Assembly: GCF_918797505.1 (NCBI RefSeq)
Contig: NC_092797.1
Location: 13,157,372 to 13,221,371 of the forward strand
Origin: Bemisia tabaci
Taxonomy: Eukaryota > Arthropoda > Insecta > Hemiptera > Aleyrodidae
Length of the DNA stretch: 64,000 nt
Reading direction: 5' to 3'
A program made the translations under genes and the position numbers. Below are positions 23,901-30,275 of this stretch, piece by piece (within the stretch, counting starts at the first letter, position 1; each line of letters starts with the position of its first letter). The notes below the pieces were generated by a model that saw nothing but the letters and a program-made list of their open reading frames with translations, was not told where the DNA came from and searched no databases.

Positions 23901-26900
23901 TATTTTACCAGACTTTATTATTTATTATTTATTTATTTATTGTTTTTTATTTCATGATGTAATTTTTTCATTTTCATTTTTTTTAACTCTCTCTCATTTT
24001 TTTAGCTCTCTCTTTTTTTTAACTATCATGATTTTTAACTATCATTTTTTCTAACTCTCTCTATTTTTTTTAACTCTCATTTTTTTAACTCTCTCTCTCT
24101 CTCTATTTTTTAACTTTATAATTGCGTCTTTTTCCAGTTTTAATTATTTGGGCCTTTTTCTAGTTTGAATTTATGTCGATGTATTTATGTTATTTATTTA
24201 TTATTATTATCATTTCCTTTTTTCTTTTAAATTTTTATAATATTAATTTAAACATTTTAAAAAAAATCAAAATTTTTAAAATAATATTTAATAATATTTT
24301 TAAAATATTAACAAAAATAATTATGATATACTTTAAAAATATTATAAAATATTATTTTAAAAATTTTAATTTTTTATATTTTTAATATATTTTTAAAATG
24401 TTTTAAAAATATTCATTGATTGTATTTCAAAAGTACTTTTGAAAATATTTTAAAAATACATGAAAAACATTTTAAAAATATATTAAATTTCAATATTTTT
24501 AAAATATTGCTGTCTAACTGGGCAGGGTTATGAGCCAGACACGCTACCAACTGAGGTAACAGGGCTCCTCGGATTGTGTGCCGAGATATCCCCTTTTAAC
24601 TCGTCTCGGAGCCATTAGTACCTCTAATAATACCTATCCCACGCAGTCTGAGAGTCGAGGGTGTTCATTGAAATGAGATCATCATCATCATTCATGAAAA
24701 TGAGATAGGTTTACGTTAAAGTCATTCAGGTCATTTATATAACAGTTATAATAAGCAAATTAAGCAAAAGGATACTATGCGTATAAAGAAAATTTATAAA
24801 AACCCTTCCTCAATTATATAAATTTTATATAAACGTTATCTTCTGAAAATATGAATAATTATTTTCATGGGCATTTTATATAAAACTTATATACACGATA
24901 TATAAACTTTAGTTAAAATGGTGATTATATAACCGGTATTAATTCCTTATACGTTTGTTAGGAAGGGGAAAGTGAATCATGCTACTAGGGAAGCATCAAA
25001 ACGTTGCTTTTCCCGCATTAAAATGTGAAGTTTTGGCAAACGTTGCAATAGTTTTCTTTGAATTTGTCAGATAATTAAGGGGCTTGGAGGACAAGGCGCA
25101 AATGCAGTTTTTGCTGTTTCGAGAAATATGTGTTTGAAGTTTTGAAATTACACGGATCCTTTTGGCGGAAAGAGAGTTCAAACTGACTTGTTGATGCTTA
25201 AAAATTGGAATTTGGGAGCGAAGTTCTCACAGAGTATGCATGAAGACTAGTTTTACTGGAAATCATTAGTGTCTCAATTCTTTCAAAAACTGCACATATG
25301 CGCCTTTTCCGCGTAGTCCCTCAATTTTACTTGCGATTCAGTGTAAGGTGGAAAAGCATGTACAGAAAACTGATGTGGGCGAATCCATAGTCTCCGATGA
25401 TTTTATTATATTTTTGGTGCATATTGCATGGTGCAGAAATGTTTGCTTTTTCTATTGAATATATTAGTGAGCTATTAAAAACTTTATAAATGGGTATTTT
25501 TGTACTTCGAAATCCGTCAATGTTAAACCCTTATGAGAGGTCTAACACGTTCTTAAGTGAAATAAACGAGGGAAAAAGTTGTCTCCAACCTAGGGTACCA
25601 TTTTCCTATCTTAAGACGAATTTTTAAAATACTTGAATACTGGGTCGTTCTTTATCTAAACAATTTAGTTATTTCTAAAGATGAATATTCGATCGAGAGA
25701 AATTTGGCAATGTTTTGATGTTTATACAGTGTGTTTTCTTTATACGACAACGATGCAAATGTGTCATTTCATCGACGAGTTAGTTGGGCTTCCTCTAGGA
25801 TCAGCGTCAAACAGTTGGAACGAAAGGGGGCGAGGGAGGGGACCAATTTTTGCACGCGACTTTGGCACCAAAACTTTCCTATCGTGGAGGATTTTGTTCC
25901 TTAACTTTAGTGTTTCGTACGTTTAACCCAGGGAAAAAAGGGGAGTTCGAGATAAAGTTGACATGAGATATTTTTTCGGTGTGCGACCCTCAATGGGAGG
26001 AAAGAACTTGACAAAAAAAGTACCAAACACGAAGAATGGGCCTGTTGCAAACTTTTGCTAGAGCAGAATGAAGAGTTGTTTCCTATAGATAATGCCTCAA
26101 AAATCACGATGAGCGCATCGGCAAAGTCTGAAATGCACTCATAACTTCACAATCTGCGTAAGAAATTTGCGTTATTTTGAGCTTCCCGCTTCGAAAACGA
26201 TACTACGGCACAGGTGAACATTTTGTTAGAGGAGTCGCTCCATCGTCGGCAATATTCATCATGGCCGACGCTTGCGCAGTTCCTCGCGTAATTCGAGGAG
26301 AGTTCAAGGTCAATTAAGGCGGGCGAGGAAAATATGAACGTAAACACGCCGATTGTTATATGGTTTAATCCTGTTCAGGTGTTATCTCGTCCCATCACAC
26401 GTGTTTTGGCGGACTGGCGTCGGCCATGATGAGTATTGTCGCCAATGGAACGACTCCTCTAACAAAATGTTCACCTGTACCGTAGTATCGTTTTCGAAGC
26501 GGGAAGCTCAAAAAACCGCAAATTTCTTACGCAGATTGTGAAGTTATGAGTGCATTTCAGACTTTGCCGATGCGCTCATCGTGATTTTTGAGGCATTATC
26601 TGTAGGAAACAACTCTTAGTTTTGCTCTGGCAAAAGTTTGCAACAGGCCCATAGTGATCTGAGCCGATATTTTTTGACAGTTAAAAACCGATGTACGTTG
26701 ATAAGCTACTAACAATCACACTCTAAGATATTGATGATAAAAAAATCTAAATTTTCTGCTTCCTACACCGCTTCCATTCTGGAACGCAATAGCTCTCACC
26801 ATACCAAACAGGAGAAAAACTTGCGTCGCAAAAATTATCAAATCCTGGGAGCAAATATTTCAAACGCTTCATGCCCCTAGAGTATTCTGTCACACATACA

Positions 26901-28087
26901 GCTAAAACACTCCAAGAGGCAATTGCTTGGAATAAATCTTTTTGGGGACCTAAGTTGGGTTGGGGTCGGCTACCATGCTGTAACATTGTTGCAAAGCGTA
27001 GAGTATCACATGAAAATAAATACAACTCAAAAACCAAAATTGTGTCATTCTTGCGATCAACGAGACAATGATTGAAGAGTGTCACGTTTCTGTAATAAAC
27101 AATCGAGGGGTTTGGAGGACAAGGCGCGTAAGAGCAGTTTTCGAAAAAATTGAGATGTTAGTGATTTCAAGTAGAACTAGTTTTAATCTCGTATCCTGTA
27201 AAAAATTCGCTCCCAAATTCCAATTTTTAAGCATTGAAAAGTCAGTTTAAACTTTCTTTCCGCCATGAAGATCCACGTAATTTCGAAACTTCGAACACGT
27301 ATTTCTCGAGATAGCAAAGACTGCGCTTATGCGCATTGTCCTCCAAGCCCCTCAATTATTATTATTCCTGAATGATTTGCGCGTTGAATTAACTGATCGC
27401 TATAAATTCTTGGAGTGAGAATGAGCCAGTTGCGCTGGTCACAGAATTGTGTTTTGATGCTTGATTTTTGTAGATTAGCTGATATTAATGATATCTGTCC
27501 AAACCTTAACTTTCTACGTTCAATATTAATCGAGATATCGCCCTTTGAAAAGTCGGGTTTTCGACGTCATCTACAGCAGTAGTGACCCCCGTGGTTTCTT
27601 CCATCTTGCTTTCATCCGATTTTCACGTTGAACAAGCAGTGCAAATGTGTGTTTCCCTGATTGCTGAAAGCAAGGTGGAAGAAACCAAGGGTGTCACCAC
27701 CGCGCTGGATGACGTCAAAAACCCGACTTTTCAAAGGTCGATATCTTGGTTACTATTGATCGTCGTGGAGAGGTGCTGTTTGGACAAATTTTATTATTTT
27801 TAGCTGATCGACATGAATTAAGCATCAAAACACGATTCTGTGACCAGCGCAACTGACCCATTTTGACGGAAAGGGTAAAAATTAATTTTGTTTTTATTCT
27901 GTTGCCTCTTTTTCCAGGTGAGAAGCCAGCTGCGATGCATATCGGGAGTCGGAGCGGAGCCGCGTCGCCATTTCAGAGAGACATATTTTATATTTTTCTA
28001 CTCATCCAAGTTTTCAAAACTGTACATAGTATCCTGGATATATGCTGTACTTCGTCGTTTTTCAGAATCGAATATTTTGTAAGTTGA
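11877..28087 (+). CDS. dpr: Dpr-family immunoglobulin cell-surface protein (3' part of gene)
   Basis: Three coding exons, 11877-11985, 20462-20755 and 27918-28087, join in frame across GT-AG introns to give 190 residues and a TGA stop. Exon 1 encodes the end of an Ig V-type domain with the DAGMYEC cysteine motif. Exon 2 encodes a second Ig domain with CALRD (first cysteine), FWYHGPRMINYD and DSGNYTCTPSNA (second cysteine). Exon 3 gives GEKPAAM and a hydrophobic tail (IFYIFLLIQVF). The linker order, the WYH..MINYD motif and the PSNA..VHVLNGE..AAM ending are hallmarks of arthropod Dpr proteins, neuronal surface receptors that bind DIP partners in synaptic specificity. The tail could be a membrane anchor or a GPI signal. 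Earlier exons (signal peptide, start of Ig1) are outside the window or unrecognised. The paralogue is not assigned; the family call is strong. Confidence 0.85.
12628..12753. mobile_element. small inverted-repeat element with GCAACCCCACGACAG ends
   Basis: The left end GCAACCCCACGACAG is matched by CTGTCGTGGGGGTGC at the right, giving a 126-bp MITE-like unit inside the first dpr-like intron. Only this copy was noticed. Confidence 0.6.
12807..13049. mobile_element. Transib-like MITE, copy 1 (233 bp, CGTCA duplication)
   Basis: The element is 12812-13044. It begins CACAGTGGATCGAGTCAA and ends in the inverse, TTGACTCGATCCACTGTG. The inverted match extends about 35 bp to GGTYGGACA. It is flanked by perfect 5-bp duplications CGTCA (12807-12811 and 13045-13049). 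CAC-type heptamer ends with GC-rich 5-bp duplications are the signature of Transib transposons. There is no transposase frame. Confidence 0.8.
13050..13470. other. intronic DNA, nothing recognised
   Basis: Lies in the first dpr-like intron between two mobile elements. No exon or repeat could be supported. Confidence 0.45.
13471..14103. mobile_element. inverted-repeat element with a degenerate TCGCGATAAATCGCGA interior
   Basis: Starts CCAAGTAGCAGTGATCGCGA and ends TCACGATCACTGCTACTTGGG. Nearly all of the 633 bp consists of diverged, overlapping forms of the palindromic word ATCGCGAT with flanking A/T (for example ATCGCGATTTATCGC, CGCGATATATCGCG and TTATCGCTATTTTATCG). The copies are too irregular for a normal satellite. 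The terminal word CC(A/T)AGTAGCA is shared with the element at 23,420. Confidence 0.8.
14420..14933. repeat. perfect tandem duplication, 2 x 256 bp
   Basis: The sequence from 14,420 (GGTTGAGGTGTCGAGCAAG) repeats from 14,676 with a period of 256 bp. I see no difference between the copies over their full length. The unit holds short open frames and an A-run but no recognisable domain. Identity this high means a very recent event or an assembly artefact. Confidence 0.9.
14934..16205. other. intronic DNA, nothing recognised
   Basis: AT-rich from 14,934 to about 15,560, then a GC-richer patch from 15,570 to 16,140 with several short open frames. None of these frames shows splice context or a recognisable domain. 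Confidence 0.4.
16206..16584. mobile_element. ACACGGAGAAAAA-ended palindrome with a degenerate CATCTGAA interior
   Basis: Starts ACACGGAGAAAAA and ends TTTTTTTCTCCGTGT. The next inner block, CGTGCGTGG, pairs with CCACGCACG. The interior is a chain of diverged copies of GGTCTGACATCTGAAACTTC in the left half and their inverses (TTCAGATGTGAGAACTGA) in the right half, meeting at CATCTGAAGTACTTCAGATG near 16,395. AATC flanks both ends (16,202-16,205 and 16,585-16,588), a possible 4-bp duplication. Confidence 0.8.
16588..16919. mobile_element. TIR element with CAGGGTGATC ends
   Basis: The left end CAGGGTGATCCAAGGTTAAA is matched by TTTAACCCTTGATCACCCTG at the right. The match continues inward through CAGCCAGA.TGCAGGAGC, giving about 38 bp of terminal inverted repeat. 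Length 332 bp and non-coding. It abuts the previous element with only three bases between them. The superfamily is uncertain. Confidence 0.8.
16924..17342. mobile_element. TIR element with 9-bp duplication and a degenerate GTCTACA interior
   Basis: The direct repeat CTTCAGAGT at 16,924-16,932 and 17,334-17,342 brackets an element whose ends pair as GACAGTAGGTCTAC and the inverse of GACAGAAGGTCTCC. The interior is made of diverged copies of the word GTCTACA joined to A/T tracts: direct in the left half (AAATGTCTAAAC, AATGTCTACAATT) and inverted in the right (TTGTAGACATTTTC, AATGTAGACC). A 9-bp duplication is typical of Mutator-like elements; that assignment is an inference. Confidence 0.7.
17431..17566. 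mobile_element. 136-bp MITE sharing its ends with the foldback element
   Basis: Starts GGACTACATTTTGCAATTAG and ends GAATTGCAAAATGAAGTCC. The internal phrase GTTTAAAAC followed by GT.CCGTTAGTTTCTC is also found at 8,568-8,600 inside the right edge of the foldback element, so the two belong to one family. Confidence 0.75.
17567..18420. other. intronic DNA, nothing recognised
   Basis: No exon, array or inverted repeat was found by eye. Confidence 0.45.
18421..18486. repeat. hairpin repeat CCTACAAACCTAA...TTAGGTTTGTAGG
   Basis: A 66-bp inverted repeat: CCTACAAACCTAA and GATACTTCAAGCATTGCG pair with GCGTGAAGTATC and TTAGGTTTGTAGG. Related hairpins occur at 19,977-20,058 and 20,310-20,395, and in a more diverged form as the tandem array at 2,689. 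Confidence 0.8.
18912..19154. mobile_element. Transib-like MITE, copy 2 (233 bp, CGCCA duplication)
   Basis: The element is 18917-19149, the same length as copy 1. It begins CACAGTGGATTGAGTCAAT and its right end, read inverted, begins CACAATGGGTCGAGTAAAC. CGCCA flanks both sides perfectly (18912-18916 and 19150-19154). The interior resembles copy 1 in inverse orientation (CATCAAAATTTGCAG here). Confidence 0.8.
19155..19956. other. intronic DNA, nothing recognised
   Basis: Two overlapping open frames near 19,300-19,660 were read. They have no family features or splice context and look like chance. Confidence 0.45.
19957..20410. mobile_element. inverted-repeat element built from hairpin units, next to the Ig exon
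   Basis: The left arm (19,957 to about 20,090) and right arm (about 20,283-20,410) are inverses. TAAACCTAAAAATTTACAAA pairs with AAATTTGTTGGTTTA, and AAATAAATGTTGATGA pairs with TCATCAACATCTATTT. Each arm contains its own CCTACAAACCTA hairpin of the family at 18,421. The element ends 51 bp before the GC-rich dpr-like exon, so the branch point and polypyrimidine tract of that exon are squeezed into the gap. Confidence 0.8.
20462..20755 (+). CDS. dpr: dpr-like exon: complete second Ig domain, GC-rich
   Basis: The acceptor is TTGTTGCAG and the donor is AACG|GTGAGT, giving 294 nt. It encodes an Ig domain from EAIAEIVGAPDL through FVFWYHGPRMINYD to YTCTPSNARPASINVHVLN. Almost all third positions are C or G and the exon is packed with CpG, unlike the other two exons and the AT-rich introns. 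The frame continues past the donor into a MITE; that read-through is not part of the protein. The exon is flanked within 60 bp on each side by mobile elements. Confidence 0.9.
20796..21023. mobile_element. MITE of the CACTGGAAAAAA family, copy 3
   Basis: Starts CACATTGGAAAAAAAG (one inserted base relative to the family) and ends TTTTTTCCCAGTG. The GGATCTAGAGTCCAGACTC arms and inner AAATTAAGAGGCTTGGTTCT are as in copy 2. It begins 41 bp after the splice donor of the second Ig exon. Confidence 0.85.
21040..21305. repeat. degenerate repeat of the word AAAGTCAGGGAATTT
   Basis: Diverged forms recur: GAAAAGTCAGGAAGTCAGGG near 21,093, AAAGTCAGAAAATTC near 21,200 and AAAGTCAGGGAATTTC near 21,248, ending in TTTGGAAACCGTGAC. 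This is a non-coding, degenerate tandem type of repeat in the second dpr-like intron. Confidence 0.6.
21306..22960. other. intronic DNA, nothing recognised
   Basis: Includes a GC-richer patch at 22,500-22,700 (CCCCCGCCCCGCCGCG and nearby). No exon, array or inverted repeat could be supported. Confidence 0.45.
22961..23395. mobile_element. Transib-like MITE, copy 3 (TGCCG duplication), interrupted
   Basis: The element is 22966-23390. The left end is CACAGCGGATCGAGTCAAT and the right end inverted is CACAGTGGATCGAGTCAATA. TGCCG flanks both sides (22961-22965 and 23391-23395); on the other strand this is CGGCA, matching the CGNCA pattern of the other two copies. Its middle has been replaced or invaded by the AATATT-rich sequence at 22,985-23,310. 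The surviving right part (CATCAAAATTTGCAGTTT) matches copy 2. Confidence 0.8.
22985..23310. repeat. degenerate CAATATTG-motif insert inside Transib-like copy 3
   Basis: Begins CCCAGATAAGACGTAATATT and consists of diverged, overlapping copies of CAATATTG and AATATTTT (ACAATATTGAGCAAATATTG, CAGTATTGTCGCAATATTT, TTGACCAATATTGGCCCAAT). Its start resembles the inverse of the end at 24,522 (CCCAGTTAGACAGCAATATT), which points to a shared element type. The right border is unclear. Confidence 0.65.
23732..23815 (-). repeat. tRNA-like SINE head with Pol III A and B boxes
   Basis: Read on the minus strand, the A-box-like TGGTCTGGTGGTAAAGTAC (complement of about 23,790-23,807) is followed about 45 bases later by the B box GGTTCTAATCC (complement of 23,742-23,752). 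The anticodon region does not fold into a convincing functional tRNA and the acceptor stem does not pair, so this is a tRNA-derived SINE rather than a gene. Confidence 0.55.
23880..24522. repeat. AT-rich element: CTCTC/T-tract part and AAAATATTTTAAAAAT part
   Basis: From 23,970 to 24,115 the sequence repeats TTTTTTAACTCTCTCTC with variations. From 24,210 to 24,510 it is chains of AAAATATT, TTTAAAATATT and AAATTTTAA. It ends AATATTGCTGTCTAACTGGG at 24,522, directly against a tRNA-like sequence that it seems to interrupt. The left border was not identified. Confidence 0.6.
24524..24569 (-). repeat. tRNA-like 5' half (SINE head fragment)
   Basis: On the minus strand it reads GAGCCCTGTTACCTCAGTTGGTAGCG, then GTCTGGCTCATAACCC. 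This is a good tRNA D arm (A box) followed by a loop CTCATAA that would carry a CAT anticodon. It stops there, where the AT-rich element begins, so no T arm or B box follows. It is a broken tRNA or the head of a SINE, not a working gene. Confidence 0.5.
25074..25326. mobile_element. MITE with TTGAGGGGCTTGGAGGAC-type ends, diverged copy
   Basis: The left end is AATTAAGGGGCTTGGAGGAC and the right end is GCGCCTTTTCCGCGTAGTCCCTCAATT, an imperfect inverse. The interior TTAAAAATTGGAATTTGGGAGCGAA matches the inverse of the interior of the element at 27,103. Confidence 0.7.
26036..26652. mobile_element. palindromic element with ATGGGCCTGTTGCAAACTTT ends
   Basis: The ends are ATGGGCCTGTTGCAAACTTT and its inverse AAAGTTTGCAACAGGCCCAT. 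The arms are about 245 bp (26,036-26,280 and 26,405-26,652) with a spacer of about 125 bp. They match through CGATGAGCGCATCGGCAAAG and GAAACGATACTACGG-type blocks. The similar open frames on the two strands here are mirror copies produced by the arms. Confidence 0.85.
27103..27358. mobile_element. MITE with TTGAGGGGCTTGGAGGAC-type ends, second copy
   Basis: The left end TCGAGGGGTTTGGAGGACAA is paired with TTGTCCTCCAAGCCCCTCAA, continuing inward as GGCGC and GCGCATAAGCGCAG. It is about 256 bp long and lies in inverse orientation to the copy at 25,074. Confidence 0.8.
27419..27862. mobile_element. palindromic element with AATGAGCCAGTTGCGCTGGT ends
   Basis: The left arm AATGAGCCAGTTGCGCTGGT pairs with ACCAGCGCAACTGACCCATT. 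The match continues through AAGCATCAAAACAC, AAAGTCGGGTTTT and the CTTGCTTTC.GC blocks to a centre near 27,640. The 444-bp element ends about 55 bp before the terminal dpr-like exon. Confidence 0.8.
27918..28087 (+). CDS. dpr: dpr-like terminal exon with hydrophobic tail
   Basis: The acceptor is CTTTTTCCAG. The first two bases complete the glycine codon opened in the previous exon, giving NGEKPAAMHIGSRSGAASPF, then a hydrophobic stretch of about 10 residues (IFYIFLLIQVF) and a short tail ending at TGA (28085-28087). Dpr proteins usually end shortly after GE.PAAM with one hydrophobic segment, as here. Two AATAAA signals follow within 145 bp. Confidence 0.85.
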
Positions 28088-28182
28088 TGTTGAGACCTCA
28101 TTATGGAGTTTTGTATCATAGACTGTTCCTTGTTCGTGTAAAATCTGTATTTTTCCCCCTCATCGGAGTATTTCGTTACAAA

Positions 28183-28228
28183 AATAAAATGTGTACATAT
28201 TACTCTGTCAGTTTACGAATGGAATAAA
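28183..28228 (+). terminator. poly(A) signals of the dpr-like gene
   Basis: AATAAA occurs at 28183-28188 and 28223-28228, 96 and 136 bp after the stop codon, followed by T-rich DNA. This is the likely 3' end of the transcript. Confidence 0.6.
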
Positions 28229-28877
28229 GTAAATATTTTAATTTACGCCGTTTTGTTTATTTCAGTCCTTTATTTGATTTTTATTTGGATTTTGAACAAA
28301 TAATCTGACTCAATCAAAGCATCTGCTGATGTTCTAAACTTATTTCAAGTTAGTAGAACATAAGACTAATGTAAAATGTATGAAATGGAACTTGGTTTGA
28401 ATTTCCTGTCCATGCGAGAAACTGTGACTTGAGTGGCGTTGGAAAGGTGTTTCACTTCCATAAGTCACCGGCTTACTTATGACTAGTAGATCCATCAAAT
28501 CTCAAAACTAAATTAAACATTACATTCGTAACAATTACAATATATTAGATATTTAATGAAGAGCTGGATTCTAAGAAGCTCACTTTTTGCAACTCCCTCC
28601 TTGGATTATCATGATGTTTTATATATTGGTTAAGTTACAGGAAAGAAGCCTTTTCACAAAACTAGCAAACACAAAAATGTTTTTTTGGGGAATGGGAGAA
28701 GGAGCCGTAGGAGAAATCTCGATATTTTGTGAAAAATTTGAGATACCAGCCAAAACGAGCGTAAATTTTTTGAACATTCACTTCTGGAGAAAAACTTTCG
28801 ACGGCTGTTGATTTTTTTTGCTTTAATTTAGGCAATTCTAATATTTTTTGTAAACATTTTTAAAATGTTATGCTCCA

Positions 28878-29104
28878 CACTGGAAAAAATACACATTGGA
28901 TCTAGAGTCCAGACTCTTAAATACATCGACAAGAAAAAGGACTCTTGATTAAATCAGATTTAAGCTTAAATCAAGAACCAAGCCTCTTAATTTGAGCGGA
29001 TTTCCTCTTGATTTAAGCTTAAGTCTGATAGAATCAAGAGTCCTTTTTCTTATCAATGTTTTCAAAAGTCTGGACTCTAGATCCAATGTGTTTTTTTTCC
29101 AGTG
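28878..29104. mobile_element. MITE of the CACTGGAAAAAA family, copy 4
   Basis: Starts CACTGGAAAAAATAC and ends TTTTTTTTCCAGTG. It is 227 bp long, with the GGATCTAGAGTCCAGACTC arms and the inner block in inverse orientation to copies 2 and 3 (AGAACCAAGCCTCTTAATTT). CA flanks both sides. Confidence 0.85.
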
Positions 29105-29169
29105 CAGTTTTACTGAAAATACAAAAATACATACATTTTAATGAAAATACTAATAAAAATACAGATCAC

Positions 29170-29235
29170 GCTAAATCGATTGCGCATGGTCCCGAGGCTC
29201 GGCGTAGCCTCCTGAGCCGATAAACCGTCAAAAAC
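29170..29235 (-). repeat. inverse single copy of the 30.3-31.0 kb repeat
   Basis: AATCGATTGCGCATGGTCCCG and GCCGATAAACCGTCAAAAAC are the inverse of sequence found at 30,408-30,470 and 30,725-30,790. This is a fragment of that repeat family. Confidence 0.7.
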
Positions 29236-29522
29236 TAGTGTTTCTGACCGTGTTTCAACGGACGTATGAACGTCCGTAAGGACTTAAGATCGCGAAAAAT
29301 CAAAATCATCGCTGATCCTAATTGCCAGACATCGCAATTTGATATTTTCATAGTAATTTCCAGTTTTCTACTGATTTTGATCCTCAGATTTTTTTATTTG
29401 TCCATTGAATCTGTGTTGATTGGTTCAAATTTTGAAAATTTCGTTCCATTCAAGTCGATGGAATACATACCTACCCTCTCGTTACATGCAAACTTCCTAT
29501 CATCCTCCTTTTTTTAACTGAA

Positions 29523-29824
29523 CAATTCGCCTTCTGCTGCGTCTGCCGCAATTGTTGTTACGAGTATGTTGTGCGCACTGATTATAGCTCATTACATACT
29601 CGACTCTTTGAAGGCGTTAGTTGTGCACAAGTAGCGCAATCTGTCGGAGAACGAACGAAGCAGGTTAATCGATTCGTTCAGTCTCACTTCTGTTGTTCTC
29701 CAACAGGGTGCTCTACTTTCACACATTAAACGCCTTCAGAGAGTCAAGTATGTAATGAGTTGAGATTAGCACGCACAACATATTCGTAACAACAATTGCT
29801 GCGGACGCAGCCGAAGGCGAATTG
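29523..29824. mobile_element. palindromic MITE with CAATTCGCCTTCTGCTGCGT ends
   Basis: CAATTCGCCTTCTGCTGCGT pairs with its near-inverse at 29,805-29,824. The arms continue through GCAATTGTTGTTACGA, CTCATTACATACT.GACTCT and GAAGGCGTT to a centre near 29,670. The 302-bp element carries no gene. Confidence 0.85.
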
Positions 29825-29966
29825 AAAACAAACGTACAGTACACGTTGAAAAAAAATTTTAGAACTGTAATTAATATTTTGGCCAATAGAGAGTTGTATT
29901 TAATGGTCTTTTTGAGGGGTATTCTCAATAAATATTCAACATAAACTATGTTTCAATACACAAATA

Positions 29967-30030
29967 AAATATATTTGATTAGAATATATTTGATTAGAAT
30001 ATATATTTGATTTAAATATATTTAGATATT
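29967..30030. repeat. AT-rich minisatellite, unit about AATATATTTGATTAG
   Basis: About four imperfect copies of a 15-base unit AATATATTTGATTAG lie in tandem. Confidence 0.7.
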
Positions 30031-30275
30031 CAGTCTTGGCAGATTTTAACTCGCGACTCAATAAATTTTGAAGTCGATATTAAAAAGAAAACCGAGAACT
30101 ACAAATTCAGTTAACAACGCAAGAAAAGGAAATGTTAGTGGGCGGTGGATAAGGCTGTGTTTTGGGAGTTCCCTTGAGATTGAAAGATTAAAAGTAATGC
30201 AAAAATGAATTACATAAATAAGCTTCCATGGGAAGGTTACCAAGCCATTCAGGTAATCTTTTCGATCTCCAGTCG

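Larger units (their letters stand above)
23420..24990. mobile_element. CCCTAGTAGCA-ended element with a degenerate TTATATAA interior and nested inserts
   Basis: Starts CCCTAGTAGCAGAGTTATATA and ends ATCATGCTACTAGGG. Its own sequence, about 23,420-23,635 and 24,700-24,990, is made of diverged forms of TTATATAA (AGTTATATAACC, AAATTATATAAATTTTATATAAACG, CTTATATACACGATATATAAAC). Between these are nested sequences: a tRNA-like SINE head near 23,732, an AT-rich element ending at 24,522 and a second tRNA-like piece at 24,524. The terminal word matches the element at 13,471 at nine or ten positions. Confidence 0.7.

Noticed and set aside
24524..24569. A functional methionine tRNA gene
   Set aside because: Only the D arm and anticodon loop are present. 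The T arm and acceptor stem are missing, so it is a broken or SINE-derived piece.
26147..26541. Pair of open frames on opposite strands sharing a GHDEYCRRW-like sequence
   Set aside because: Mirror images produced by the inverted arms of the element at 26,036-26,652.
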